DNA from: Dolichospermum planctonicum
Lineage (GTDB): Bacteria > Cyanobacteriota > Cyanobacteriia > Cyanobacteriales > Nostocaceae
Length of the DNA stretch: 50,354 nucleotides
Reading direction: 5' to 3'
Assembly: GCF_005402965.1 (NCBI RefSeq)
Contig: NZ_BJCF01000035.1
Location: 1-50,354, forward strand
The position numbers were made by a program, and so were the translations under genes. Under the pieces are notes generated by a model. It did not search any database and was not told the DNA's origin. It saw only the letters and a program-made list of their open reading frames with translations. Numbering within the stretch: the first letter of the stretch is position 1; every line of letters starts with the position of its first letter. This document shows, one piece after another, positions 1-8,554 of this stretch.

Positions 1-14
1 ACACCACCCCCCTT

Positions 15-37
15 TTAATGATATGTATTCTCATTAA
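15..37. promoter_or_regulatory. Possible Fur-like box (inverted repeat)
   Basis: An interrupted inverted repeat (TTAATGA, 9-nt spacer, TCATTAA) whose core resembles a ferric-uptake-regulator box. It lies beyond the 3' end of the first minus-strand gene, so it could serve a minus-strand gene to the left of the window. Seen as sequence only; the regulator is inferred. Confidence 0.3.
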
Positions 38-77
38 GCTTATTTCTCTTTAATTGATCGTTAGTTATTATGTACTA

Positions 78-386
78 CTATCTCTGCTTTTTTGATCTGT
101 GACAGTTCAGGGTGCGGAATGTGGGTTGTAAACGAGATTTCCAATAGTTAATACTCTCAGCATTATTCATCCAAAACTCAATTACCGTATCTACTACTTG
201 ATCTAAATTCCAACCCCATTTTACAGGAATTGGTTCTATAGATTCCAGGAACGCATCTAAAGTACAAGTATGAGTTCCTAGATATTCTATCCCTTGATGT
301 TGTGGTTTTACTAAACTCTGTTGTTGGTGATTAAAAAAATGCCAAACAGGAGATACCCCTATCAAATTGAAACTGTATTTAATCAT
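78..386 (-). CDS. Small hypothetical protein (102 aa)
   Basis: I do not recognise the family. The ATG is preceded by a strong ribosome binding site (GGAGG, 6-nt spacing), which supports real translation. The protein is soluble-looking, with no signal peptide or membrane segment, rich in aromatic residues and histidine, and has a basic C-terminus (SKKQR). It stands alone on the minus strand, with about 600 bases of non-coding DNA between it and thrC. No function is proposed. Confidence 0.6.
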   Translation of the reverse strand: MIKYSFNLIGVSPVWHFFNHQQQSLVKPQHQGIEYLGTHTCTLDAFLESIEPIPVKWGWNLDQVVDTVIEFWMNNAESINYWKSRLQPTFRTLNCHRSKKQR

Positions 387-920
387 TCTCGTCCTCCAAA
401 GTTATCAATTGCCGATAAACCTCTGTTTTTGGCAAAAACTATTGCAGAAAAGTCCGCTAACTTCATCTAGAAAAAGTAGAATTTCTGCCAACTACATCAG
501 TTTCAAGATTACCTCAGACATTAGCACTCAAGCCCTTTGACTGCTAGGATTTATTTGGTTTTTAGATTGTATTGATAAATAATATATGGCATTAATTCCA
601 GGATGTAAATGATTTTTAGTATTTTTTCACCAAAAATCTATAAATCAGTATTTACCCCCCATTACTAGCTTTTATCTGATAGTATTTTATACTAAATTCT
701 GTAGTCCAAACTGTTTACACACAGCAAGTTACCTGTTGGTTGGCATAAAACCCCAAGCAGGGGAACTAGATAACCTGTTACTAACAATATCTGACTAAAG
801 TGCATACCCCTAAACCTGATTCTTTCCCAAGGGTAATTCATGAATTACCCCTACTTTGGTGATTTTTTTGGTAATTGCTGCGGTTGAGTAACCAAACCCG
901 ATAATTTTTGTCGGGTATGT
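387..920. other. Long intergenic region upstream of thrC
   Basis: About 600 bases without a convincing gene. It holds a perfect 20-bp palindrome at 831-850 and, at its right end, the thrC promoter. The rest is AT-rich and I see no RNA gene in it. Confidence 0.5.
831..850. repeat. Perfect 20-bp palindrome
   Basis: GGGTAATTCATGAATTACCC is a perfect palindrome followed by CCTAC. This type of motif is common as dispersed intergenic sequence in Nostocales genomes (general knowledge). It lies upstream of the thrC promoter with no direct sign of an operator role. Confidence 0.6.
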
Positions 921-949
921 TTGACGGTGATTTTGTCTCGTGCTACTAT
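921..949 (+). promoter_or_regulatory. Sigma70-type promoter of thrC
   Basis: The -35 element TTGACG (921-926) and -10 element TACTAT (944-949) are separated by exactly 17 bp and point at thrC, whose ATG is 38 bp downstream of the -10. The predicted transcription start is near 956. Confidence 0.65.
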
Positions 950-987
950 GATTTCAAAGTTGACGGATATCCAGGGAAAGGTAAATT

Positions 988-2292
988 ATGACTCAGGCGA
1001 TTACAAACCTCAACCAAGCAAACACTTCCATACTCAAAGCATTGAAGTGTAAAGAATGTGGCGCAGAATACGAGCTTAAAGCTACTCATGTATGTGAATT
1101 GTGTTTTGGTCCACTAGAAGTCAAATATGATTACAATGTTCTTAAAAGCTTAGTTAGTCGAGAAACTATTGAAGCAGGTCCCAACTCAATTTGGCGCTAC
1201 CGTCACTTTTTGCCCGTTGCTACAGATAATTATATAGATGTCGGTACAGGGATGACTCCCTTGGTGCGTTCTCACCGTCTTGCCCGTCGCCTGGGTCTAA
1301 ATAAGCTTTATATTAAAAATGATGCCGTGAATATGCCCACCCTGAGTTTTAAGGATCGGGTGGTATCCGTTGCCCTCAGTAGAGCGAGAGAATTAGGTTT
1401 TACAACTGTTTCTTGTGCTAGTACAGGTAACTTAGCAAATTCTACCGCAGCGATCGCCGCTCATGCCGGTTTAGATTGTTGTGTATTCATTCCTTCTGAC
1501 TTAGAGGCTGGTAAAATTATCGGTAGTTTAATTTATAGTCCTACCCTAATGGCAGTCAAAGGCAATTATGATCAAGTTAATCGCCTTTGTTCAGAAGTTG
1601 CGAATACCCATGGTTGGGGTTTTGTGAATATTAACCTCCGTCCTTACTATTCTGAAGGCTCTAAAACCTTGGGCTTTGAAGTTGCAGAACAACTAGGTTG
1701 GGAATTACCAGATCATATAGTTGCACCATTGGCTTCCGGTTCTCTATTTACTAAAATTTATAAAGGTTTCCAAGAATTTGTAGAAGTTGGTTTAGTAGAA
1801 AATAAAGCTGTCCGGTTCAGTGGCGCTCAAGCAGAAGGTTGTTCTCCCATTGCGACAGCCTTTAAAGAAGGTAAAGACTTTATTAAACCAGTTAAACCGA
1901 ATACAATTGCTAAATCAATCGCTATTGGCAACCCCGCAGATGGGGTATATGCTGTAGAAATAGCTCAAAAAACCAACGGTAATATTGAATCAGTTAATGA
2001 TGCGGAAATTATCGAAGGTATTAAATTATTAGCAGAAACCGAAGGTATCTTTACAGAAACCGCAGGGGGTACAACCATTGCTGTTCTGAAAAAATTAGTA
2101 GAAGCCGGCAAAATCAATCCAGATGAAACCACAGTAGTTTATATCACTGGTAATGGGTTGAAAACCCAGGAAGCAATTCAAGGCTATATTGGCGAACCTT
2201 TGACAATTGAGGCCAAACTAGACAGTTTTGAGCGGGCGTTAGAAAGATCCCGGACCCTTGACCGTTTAGAATGGCAACAAGTCCTAGTTTAG
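988..2292 (+). CDS. thrC: Threonine synthase
   Basis: Converts O-phosphohomoserine to threonine, the last step of threonine biosynthesis; a cytosolic PLP enzyme. The N-terminus has a four-cysteine zinc-ribbon-like segment (C21, C24, C36, C39), as in the longer cyanobacterial/plant-type threonine synthases. The PLP lysine is K122 in the motif TLSFKDRVV, and a phosphate-binding segment SCASTGNLANSTAA follows. A Gly-rich AGGTT segment lies in the C-terminal third. The length of 434 aa fits the family. The ATG has an upstream purine-rich GGGAAAGG. A good sigma70-type promoter precedes it. A MoaD/ThiS-like gene follows 134 bp downstream, with a palindromic repeat between them. Confidence 0.95.
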   Translation: MTQAITNLNQANTSILKALKCKECGAEYELKATHVCELCFGPLEVKYDYNVLKSLVSRETIEAGPNSIWRYRHFLPVATDNYIDVGTGMTPLVRSHRLARRLGLNKLYIKNDAVNMPTLSFKDRVVSVALSRARELGFTTVSCASTGNLANSTAAIAAHAGLDCCVFIPSDLEAGKIIGSLIYSPTLMAVKGNYDQVNRLCSEVANTHGWGFVNINLRPYYSEGSKTLGFEVAEQLGWELPDHIVAPLASGSLFTKIYKGFQEFVEVGLVENKAVRFSGAQAEGCSPIATAFKEGKDFIKPVKPNTIAKSIAIGNPADGVYAVEIAQKTNGNIESVNDAEIIEGIKLLAETEGIFTETAGGTTIAVLKKLVEAGKINPDETTVVYITGNGLKTQEAIQGYIGEPLTIEAKLDSFERALERSRTLDRLEWQQVLV

Positions 2293-2299
2293 AAGCTTT

Positions 2300-2395
2300 A
2301 GCGGTTAGAAACCGTAGTTATACAAATAAAGTCCACCTCCGTGGACTCAACAAAAATTCAGGTTTTTACCTGTCGCGGTTTATAACCGCCTATTT
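2300..2395. repeat. Composite palindromic intergenic repeat
   Basis: Between thrC and the MoaD-like gene lie nested inverted repeats. An outer pair, GCGGTTAGAAACCG near 2310 and CGGTTTATAACCGC near 2375, encloses a perfect hairpin at 2330-2347 (AGTCCAC, loop CTCC, GTGGACT) and a smaller CAGGTTTTTACCTG stem. The layout matches a dispersed palindromic repeat type seen in Nostocales. It could also attenuate transcription into the next gene. Confidence 0.6.
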
Positions 2396-2426
2396 AGCTT
2401 ACTCACTCACAATTAACGTTTAAACA

Positions 2427-2702
2427 ATGGCCGTAACAGTTTTAGTTCCCACCGCTTTGCAACAGTTTACAGAAAATAAGTCCGTATTAGAATGTAGTGC
2501 TAGTAATATTTCTGGCTTATTAGATTCCTTAGAAGTAAGCTGTCCTGGTATTAAATCGCGTTTGTGTGATGATCAAGGCAAACTCAGACGGTTTTTGAAT
2601 GTCTATGTTAACAGCGAAGATATTCGCTTTTTAGAAGGTGCAGAAACAACCCTAAAGGATGGTGACGAGGTGAGTATTGTTCCTGCTGTTGCGGGTGGTT
2701 GA
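2427..2702 (+). CDS. MoaD/ThiS family small sulfur-carrier-like protein
   Basis: A 91-aa beta-grasp (ubiquitin-like) protein ending in the di-glycine tail AVAGG. In this family the tail is adenylated and thiocarboxylated to carry sulfur. The segment [16 protein letters not shown] is the typical C-terminal strand. The gene follows thrC on the same strand, an arrangement I recall as recurrent in cyanobacteria. Neither a molybdopterin nor a thiamine partner is adjacent (thiC is 37 kb away), so the acceptor is unknown. It may supply sulfur to an amino-acid pathway linked to threonine/methionine, which is inference. The family call is firm, the specific role is not. Confidence 0.85.
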   Translation: MAVTVLVPTALQQFTENKSVLECSASNISGLLDSLEVSCPGIKSRLCDDQGKLRRFLNVYVNSEDIRFLEGAETTLKDGDEVSIVPAVAGG

Positions 2703-2751
2703 AGCATATATAAATATTTAAAGTATAAAGTTTTAGTCATATCTCCTTATC

Positions 2752-2797
2752 TCGTTCCCAGTCTCCGACTGGGAATGCAGTCCAGAGGCTCTGCTTC
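2752..2797. repeat. Dispersed hairpin repeat
   Basis: The stem CCCAGTC-TCC-GACTGGG is followed by GCAGTCCAGAGGCTCTGC, which contains a second short palindrome (CAGAGGCTCTG). It lies in the 174-bp gap before the DUF2996 gene. This is a common type of intergenic repeat in Nostocales and is not obviously regulatory. Confidence 0.5.
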
Positions 2798-2876
2798 AAC
2801 AGTAAATGAATAAAATTCCCAAATTCATGGCTCTGGTATGTCAAAATAAAAATAACTGACTACCCCAAAACGAGCA

Positions 2877-3326
2877 ATGGCAGAAGAAACCACACAAACT
2901 CCAGCAGAAAGCGAAAAAACCGCCGCCAAAGCTGCCAAAAAGGAAAAACCCCCAGCTTTGGAAGATAAACCTTTTGAAGAGTTTATGCAGCAACATTATC
3001 TCCCGGCACTGCAAGCAGCAATTACTAAAGAAGGTGTGCCAGATGTAAAACTGACTTTTGCCAAGCAGAAGTATTCCATAATTGGTTTTACCTCAGCGGA
3101 AGAATGTTGGCAAGTTATCGGTTCCTGGCAAGGGGGACAACGCCAGTTTAATGTATATTTCCCCGAAGAGAATATTCAAGGTAAAAAGGGTTTTTCCTGT
3201 AATGAAGGTAAAAAACCGAGTACCCTAGAATCATTTTTAATTGACGAGCGGAAAATCACCCTAGATTTGTTAGTATCTCGGTTAGTATATCGTTTGAACG
3301 GTCAAAAATGGCTAGGTAGAAATTAG
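2877..3326 (+). CDS. DUF2996 family protein
   Basis: A 149-aa cyanobacterial/plastid-lineage protein of unknown function. The first 30 residues are low-complexity Ala/Glu/Lys-rich (AAKAAKKEKPPALEDKP). A folded domain follows with the conserved-looking stretch ECWQVIGSWQGGQRQFNVYF and a C-terminal LDLLVSRLVYRLNGQ helix. There is no signal peptide or membrane segment. The gene is monocistronic, and its stop codon is directly followed by a decayed copy of the 3' end of the neighbouring TM2 gene. The domain is recognised from memory of the family and the function is not known to me. Confidence 0.75.
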   Translation: MAEETTQTPAESEKTAAKAAKKEKPPALEDKPFEEFMQQHYLPALQAAITKEGVPDVKLTFAKQKYSIIGFTSAEECWQVIGSWQGGQRQFNVYFPEENIQGKKGFSCNEGKKPSTLESFLIDERKITLDLLVSRLVYRLNGQKWLGRN

Positions 3327-3392
3327 TTAACGTAATCATAAGTCACGACTTCAGAAATGGAGTCGTTACCTATTTTTAGATAATTTAACAGA
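3327..3392 (-). pseudogene. Decayed duplicate of the TM2 gene 3' end
   Basis: Read on the minus strand, this stretch encodes LKIGNDSISEVVTYDYVN and a stop. It aligns with the C-terminus of the adjacent TM2 protein (VRIGNNPISGVVTYYFDEL). It has no start codon and no other part of the gene. It appears to be a short tandem duplication of the gene's 3' end, or the remnant of an earlier second copy. Confidence 0.45.
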
Positions 3393-3464
3393 AGAATATA
3401 TAGCATTTCCTAGTCTAATGAAGTACAAAAGTTCGGAAATGATAAATCATAGCGGTTCGCAACT

Positions 3465-3959
3465 TTACAATTCATCAAAGTAATAAGTCACAACTCCAGA
3501 AATAGGGTTGTTGCCTATTCTCACATGATTTGATTGTAGCATTTCTTTGAGCATGGTTTCTACTTCTATAAGACTAGCTCCTGTGGCCTTAACACCTTGA
3601 GTTACTGTTAAACTACCACCATTAGCCTCTGCTGCTTCTATGAGTTTGACAATGAGTGGTTTACCATTTGGTTGGTGAACTTGTGATATAAATATCCGCT
3701 CATTCATGGGTATACCCGCAGATGATACACCTGCTTTTAACCGCAATTTTTGCTCATATTCGTCAACCATATTCGGTATGATCACTAAATCAACAAGTTG
3801 TCCAATATAAAATAAACCACCAGTACATAGCCATAATAAACCAGTACCGATTTTGCCATTATATAAGCGATGTAAGCCTCCTATACCAAAAAAACCTGCT
3901 CCACACAGAAGATAAGAAACAAGAAGACGATCTTGATTTTGATTGTTTTTTATAGTCAT
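3465..3959 (-). CDS. TM2 domain-containing membrane protein
   Basis: A 164-aa protein. Residues 10-65 form a TM2 domain: two short hydrophobic helices (LLVSYLLCGAGFFGIGGLHR and GTGLLWLCTGGLFYIGQLVD) joined by RLYNGKIG, with the conserved G..G.HR.Y pattern. The remaining 100 residues form a soluble tail resembling a small helical, winged-helix-like domain (KLIEAAEANGGSLTVTQGVKATGASLIEVETML). The function of TM2 proteins in bacteria is unclear. It is transcribed convergently with the DUF2996 gene. The start is the only in-frame ATG before the first TM helix. Confidence 0.8.
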   Translation of the reverse strand: MTIKNNQNQDRLLVSYLLCGAGFFGIGGLHRLYNGKIGTGLLWLCTGGLFYIGQLVDLVIIPNMVDEYEQKLRLKAGVSSAGIPMNERIFISQVHQPNGKPLIVKLIEAAEANGGSLTVTQGVKATGASLIEVETMLKEMLQSNHVRIGNNPISGVVTYYFDEL

Positions 3960-4065
3960 TTTATTTTATGTCCATTAGGATTTACTGGTTTAATCATCTA
4001 CCCTTTGATTAACTACCTTTCCTTAGTCCTCAATTCCCTTAACGATTCTATTTTTAATTTTAACC

Positions 4066-5115
4066 ATGATTTCTCTTTCTCCTGAACTTCAAGCTAGACT
4101 TTCTACACCTCTCAAAATTGGATCATTTGCGGTTAAAAGCCGTGTTTTACAGTCTCCATTGTCGGGGGTGACGGATTTGGTCTTTCGTCGTTTAGTACGT
4201 CGTTATGCACCAGAATCTATGATGTATACAGAAATGGTCAATGCAACGGGTTTACACTATGTTAACCAATTACCAAAAATTATGGAGGTAGATCCTCAAG
4301 AAAGACCTATTAGTATTCAATTATTTGATTGTCGTCCCGATTTTCTAGCGGAGGCAGCAATAAAAGCGGTTGCGGAAGGTGCAGATACTGTTGATATTAA
4401 CATGGGATGTCCAGTTAATAAAATTACTAAAAATGGTGGTGGTTCTTCTTTATTACGTCAACCGGAAATTGCAGAGGCAATTGTGCGGGAAGTTGTGAAA
4501 GCGGTAGATGTTCCTGTAACTGTGAAAACTCGTATTGGTTGGAATGATCATGAAATTACTATTTTAGATTTTGCTAAACGCATGGAAGACGCGGGAGCAA
4601 AAATGATTACTGTCCATGGACGCACTCGCGCTCAGGGTTATAATGGTAATGCGCGGTGGGAATGGATAGCTAAAGTTAAAGAAGTCCTGTCAATTCCTGT
4701 GATTGGTAATGGAGATATTTTTTCTGTGGAAGCTGCGGTAAAATGTTTAGAACAAACTGGCGCAGATGGGGTAATGTGTTCTCGTGGAACTTTAGGTTAT
4801 CCCTTTTTAGTTGGTGAAGTTGATCATTTCTTAAAAACAGGAGAATTATTACCACCACCTAACCCCATTCAACGTTTAGAATGTGCGCGAGAACATCTTT
4901 TTGCTTTATGGGAATACAAGGGAGATAGGGGAGTCCGTCAAGCGCGTAAACACATGACTTGGTATGCTAAAGGTTTTGCTGGTGCTGCTGACTTACGGGG
5001 TAAATTAAGTTTAATGGAAACTGTACAACAAGGTTTAGATTTGATTGATAGAGCTAAGGAAAATCTAACTCATGGTTATGAAATTGAGGAAGAAATACCT
5101 GCAACTATAGCATAA
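4066..5115 (+). CDS. tRNA-dihydrouridine synthase
   Basis: Reduces specific uridines in the tRNA D-loop to dihydrouridine, using FMN and NADPH. The 349-aa protein is a TIM barrel with the Dus signature: MYTEMVNATGL, SIQLFDCRPDFLAEAA, then the catalytic cysteine C115 in DINMGCPVNKITKNGGG. The FMN phosphate-binding HGRTRAQGY follows, then VIGNGDI. Of the bacterial subfamilies it looks most like DusB in length and motif spacing, but I do not assign a subfamily with certainty. It is monocistronic, with an inverted-repeat-rich gap downstream. Confidence 0.92.
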   Translation: MISLSPELQARLSTPLKIGSFAVKSRVLQSPLSGVTDLVFRRLVRRYAPESMMYTEMVNATGLHYVNQLPKIMEVDPQERPISIQLFDCRPDFLAEAAIKAVAEGADTVDINMGCPVNKITKNGGGSSLLRQPEIAEAIVREVVKAVDVPVTVKTRIGWNDHEITILDFAKRMEDAGAKMITVHGRTRAQGYNGNARWEWIAKVKEVLSIPVIGNGDIFSVEAAVKCLEQTGADGVMCSRGTLGYPFLVGEVDHFLKTGELLPPPNPIQRLECAREHLFALWEYKGDRGVRQARKHMTWYAKGFAGAADLRGKLSLMETVQQGLDLIDRAKENLTHGYEIEEEIPATIA

Positions 5116-5300
5116 ATATAAAGAATAAAGATCAGGTCTCATTAACGTGGGGTGACATATCCTTCTGAGTTCAATGTTTTAAAAGCCAATTCTGTATTAT
5201 AGCGGTTCTTGGTTGAGTAAAGTATAATATCCCCGCAAGAGAGCAGGGGTTATGATGTAAAAAAACTATCTTACAGCAAGTTCAGCTTGAGTGAGGTACA

Positions 5301-5355
5301 CCTTGTGCGGGCAAGACTTGTACTGAGCTTGGTCGAAGTATGCCCGCACCACAAG
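5301..5355. repeat. Long inverted repeat (stem-loop)
   Basis: CCTTGTGCGGGCA at 5301-5313 pairs with TGCCCGCACCACAAG at 5341-5355, around a loop containing ACTGAGCTTGGTCGAAGT. It lies between the convergent dus and decarboxylase genes and could terminate both, although no T-run follows. Confidence 0.55.
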
Positions 5356-5403
5356 AGTTTTATTATTAATATCTGTACTTCATAAACGGATAACTGCTGT
5401 ATA

Positions 5404-6864
5404 TTATTTCACAACTTTTAGAGTTTGTAAAGTTTCATCGGCACAACCACTAATAAAACCACCCATATTTTGAATTTCCTGTAAATATGCCAATGCTGAT
5501 TTTGTAATTATTTCCCCCGGCATTAATACAGGAATTCCTGGAGGATAAGGACAAATAATTTCTGCACAAATTCTATCTTGGGTTTCCTCTACAGGTAATA
5601 CTTCGCTATTAGCAAAAAAGGCCTCACGGGGAGAAATGGACAGATCATGACCTATTATAGCATCGTTTCTATTCTTACACGGTTGACACTCAGATGTCAA
5701 GGGGGTGACATGGCTAAGATTATTTAATCCCTGAATTAGGTTTTGAATATCTGCTTTTGTGTTTCCTAAGCTAATAATAAATGTGAGATTTTGCCAAGAT
5801 GAAAATTCTGGAGTAACATCGAATTTTTTATCTAAAATTTCTTCAGCCGCAAAGCCTGTAAATCCTATTTCACTAACATTTACAGTTAATCTAGTTTGAT
5901 CTAAATCTAGAAATTTTTGTGATTTTTCGCTATTAATTAAAGGAGTAGATAAACCAGGAATTTGATTAATTTTAATTATTGCTTCTTGCGCTAATTCCCA
6001 AGTTTGAGACATCAATTTTTTTCCATGTATTGCCATTTGATGACGTGCAGCATCTAAAGAAGCTAAAAGTATAAAACTAGGGCTGGTAGATTGAACTAAT
6101 TGTAAGGCTTTATTAATTCTATCAATATCAATTCTATTTCCTTGAATATGTAACATTGATGCCTGTGTCATTGCCCCCAATGTTTTATGAATTGATTGTA
6201 TAGTTAAATCTGCACCTGCGGTTAAAGCTGAGGTGGGTAATTGTGGGTGAAAATGAAAATGTGCGCCATGGGCTTCGTCTACAATTAAAGGAATATTATA
6301 TTGATTAGTTAAGTGTGAAATCGCTTTTAAATCTCCACAAACACCATTATAAGTTGGATAAACTATCAATACTGCTTTTGTATCTGGATGTTCTATTAAT
6401 GCTGCTTTTACTAATTCGGGTGTTATACTATATGTAATATCTAAATATTCATCATATTCAGGATTTATAAAAATAGGAATTGCACCAGAAAGAATTAATC
6501 CAGAAATAACTGAAGAATGAACATTGCGCGGGAGAATTATTTTTTCTCCCATTCTACAATTAGCAAGAATTGCAGCTGCAATTCCGCAGCTAGAACCATT
6601 AACTAAAAACCATGTTTTCTCAGCCCCAAAAGCCTCTGCTGCTAATTCTTGTGCTGCTAAAATTACGCTTTGGGGTGTAAATAAATTATCTAATTCTGCC
6701 AATTCTGTTAAGTCAGCATGAAAGACATCTTTACCTAATAAATCGCTTAAAAGTGGGGAAATACCCTGGCCGCGTTTATGCCCTGGGGTGTAAAATGGTG
6801 CATGAGAACGGGTTGTACAAGCTTTTAATGCCTCTATAAGCGGGGTTTGGTTTTGATTTAGCAT
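5404..6864 (-). CDS. Orn/Lys/Arg decarboxylase-like PLP enzyme (fold type I)
   Basis: A 486-aa PLP-dependent enzyme of the Orn/Lys/Arg decarboxylase major-domain family, probably acting on arginine, lysine or ornithine in polyamine metabolism. It shows the N-terminal PFYTPGHKRG signature, D196 and H199 in VDEAHGAH (PLP ring contact) and Schiff-base lysine K227 in SIHKTLGAMTQ. A C-terminal domain carries CPYPPGIPVLMPGE, as in the family. It lacks the N-terminal wing (response-regulator-like) domain of the long enterobacterial decarboxylases, so it is the short form. The substrate cannot be decided from sequence. It is distinct from the fold-III arginine decarboxylase speA at 14.5 kb. Confidence 0.88.
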   Translation of the reverse strand: MLNQNQTPLIEALKACTTRSHAPFYTPGHKRGQGISPLLSDLLGKDVFHADLTELAELDNLFTPQSVILAAQELAAEAFGAEKTWFLVNGSSCGIAAAILANCRMGEKIILPRNVHSSVISGLILSGAIPIFINPEYDEYLDITYSITPELVKAALIEHPDTKAVLIVYPTYNGVCGDLKAISHLTNQYNIPLIVDEAHGAHFHFHPQLPTSALTAGADLTIQSIHKTLGAMTQASMLHIQGNRIDIDRINKALQLVQSTSPSFILLASLDAARHQMAIHGKKLMSQTWELAQEAIIKINQIPGLSTPLINSEKSQKFLDLDQTRLTVNVSEIGFTGFAAEEILDKKFDVTPEFSSWQNLTFIISLGNTKADIQNLIQGLNNLSHVTPLTSECQPCKNRNDAIIGHDLSISPREAFFANSEVLPVEETQDRICAEIICPYPPGIPVLMPGEIITKSALAYLQEIQNMGGFISGCADETLQTLKVVK

Positions 6865-7081
6865 ATTGTCAATGTCCCCTAGGGTCTTTTAAGCAAGGAA
6901 TAAAAACCTTTGGCTTGAGTGAAGTACACCCTCTCAGCAATACTAACTATTTTCTCGGCTCTGACATTCTGATATATAATAAACATACTGCGTAAACAAC
7001 AAGGAGGTAATTTAGAGTGTCAATGTGCGTTCTACAGTAAAAATCTCCTATTAATTTTTAATTGTCCCCCTCTTGTGAAAA

Positions 7082-7804
7082 ATGTTAGACAAAATATTTA
7101 ATTACCTAAACTTTCACTTCAGCGTTGAAGCCTCCATTGTTCTCTTGATTTTAGTATTTTTAGAAGCGGTACTATCCGCTGATAATGCGATCGCCCTCGC
7201 TGCGATCGCCCAAGGACTAGAAGACAAAAAACGAGAAGGTCAAGCCCTCAACATTGGCTTAGTATTCGCTTATATTTTAAGAATTACCCTGCTATTAACA
7301 GCGACTTGGGTACAAAAATTCTGGCAATTTGAACTTTTAGGCGCCGGTTATCTCTTATGGTTAGTATTTCAACACTTTAGTTCTCAGGAAGACGAGTCCA
7401 ATCATCATCACGGTCCACGGTTTAAATCTCTGTGGCAAGCTATACCCGTAATCGCCTTGACAGATTTAGCTTTTTCCTTGGATAGTGTCACAACAGCGAT
7501 CGCAGTTTCTCAAGAAACATGGTTAGTAATCACCGGTACAACCATTGGTATTTTCACCCTAAGATTCATGGCTGGATTATTTATCCGCTGGTTAGATGAA
7601 TATGAAAATTTAGAAGACGCGGGTTATATTACTGTCGCATTTGTGGGTTTACGGTTGCTGTTAAAAGTCATCAATGATGATTTAGTGCCACCACAATGGC
7701 TGGTAGTAACTGTTATTGGTGTGATCTTAGCTTGGGGATTTTCCAAGCGTACCGTTGTTGAATTAGTCCCAGAAGAAAGGGAAAAAACTGAAGTCTCAAA
7801 GTGA
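7082..7804 (+). CDS. TerC family integral membrane protein
   Basis: A 240-aa multi-spanning membrane protein with about seven hydrophobic helices. The two acidic TerC motifs are present in helices: FLEAVLSADNAIALAAIA near the N-terminus and DLAFSLDSVTTAIAVS in the middle, forming the likely metal site. A cytoplasmic His-rich stretch (SNHHHGPRF) separates them. TerC proteins are linked to tellurite resistance and, in several bacteria and plastids, to manganese export or membrane-protein insertion; which applies here is not shown. The ribosome binding site is weak. It is divergent from the decarboxylase and convergent with the mrp operon. Confidence 0.88.
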   Translation: MLDKIFNYLNFHFSVEASIVLLILVFLEAVLSADNAIALAAIAQGLEDKKREGQALNIGLVFAYILRITLLLTATWVQKFWQFELLGAGYLLWLVFQHFSSQEDESNHHHGPRFKSLWQAIPVIALTDLAFSLDSVTTAIAVSQETWLVITGTTIGIFTLRFMAGLFIRWLDEYENLEDAGYITVAFVGLRLLLKVINDDLVPPQWLVVTVIGVILAWGFSKRTVVELVPEEREKTEVSK

Positions 7805-7871
7805 TGAGGACGGGAACTAGGTAACAGGTAAGAGTTTATTACCAATTACCTTTCCTGAACCTTTCCTCAAT

Positions 7872-8534
7872 TCATAACAAACCCCGATAACGAATAAAAA
7901 TCAAAACCACAGCCCAAGAACCTAATGCTACCTTAACAGCAACTAGGATGTTTAATATCGGTAAAATTCCACCACTAAATAAGGCCCCTAACTCACCGTG
8001 GGGTAATTCTAGCCCCGATAAAGTTATGACTGCTAAAACAATAAAAACCAATACCGAAACCTTTTCCCAAGTAGCAGCGTGCCAACGGTGATAAATATCC
8101 TGCATCCACTGATATGATGAAGTAATTGCTATGAGTCCAATTGCTGTACCACCAGCCACACCAGCTGCAAAACCGCCTCCAGGACTCAAATGTCCCCTAA
8201 TTGCTAATTCAATACCCACTAACGCCGCAATTGTCGCCCCTAGACGAGCTAATATTATTGATGGTTGATCTTTGAATTGATAAATACTGCAAGATGGTTT
8301 GTCATTGGCTAGTAAAAAATTAGCTCCGAGAATGGCGATAGTAAAAACAATTACTTCAAAGATTGTATCATATAACCGATTTCTGAAAATAATCCCTGAT
8401 ACCGCATTGGGAACACCACTTTCTTTAACTACTGTTTCCACAATGGAAATATCTGATAAATTCGGTTCATAATTAGGCATGATCAGCATTTTCACAAATA
8501 AAGCTATTCCCGCTAAAATGTAGACTAATTTCAT
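7872..8534 (-). CDS. mrpB: Mrp/Mnh cation antiporter subunit B
   Basis: The last gene of the mrp operon. It encodes a membrane subunit of the multi-subunit Na+(or K+)/H+ antiporter. The conserved MnhB motif ELAIRGHLSPGGGFAAGVAGG is in the middle, and the C-terminal ELPHGELGALFSGGILPILNI is also typical. I chose the ATG at 8534 (220 aa) because it has a purine-rich AGGGGAG upstream. An in-frame TTG at 8558 would give 8 more residues but lacks one. The N-terminal half (VVKESGVPNAVSGIIFRNRLYDT) resembles the MbhE-type segment often fused to MrpA or MrpB. The gap to the upstream gene is 20 bp. Confidence 0.85.
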   Translation of the reverse strand: MKLVYILAGIALFVKMLIMPNYEPNLSDISIVETVVKESGVPNAVSGIIFRNRLYDTIFEVIVFTIAILGANFLLANDKPSCSIYQFKDQPSIILARLGATIAALVGIELAIRGHLSPGGGFAAGVAGGTAIGLIAITSSYQWMQDIYHRWHAATWEKVSVLVFIVLAVITLSGLELPHGELGALFSGGILPILNILVAVKVALGSWAVVLIFIRYRGLL

Positions 8535-8554
8535 AAATGCTGCTCCCCTAAATG

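Noticed and set aside
6950-7081. Manganese riboswitch (yybP-ykoY) upstream of the TerC gene
   Set aside because: TerC genes can have one, but I do not see the conserved core sequence here.
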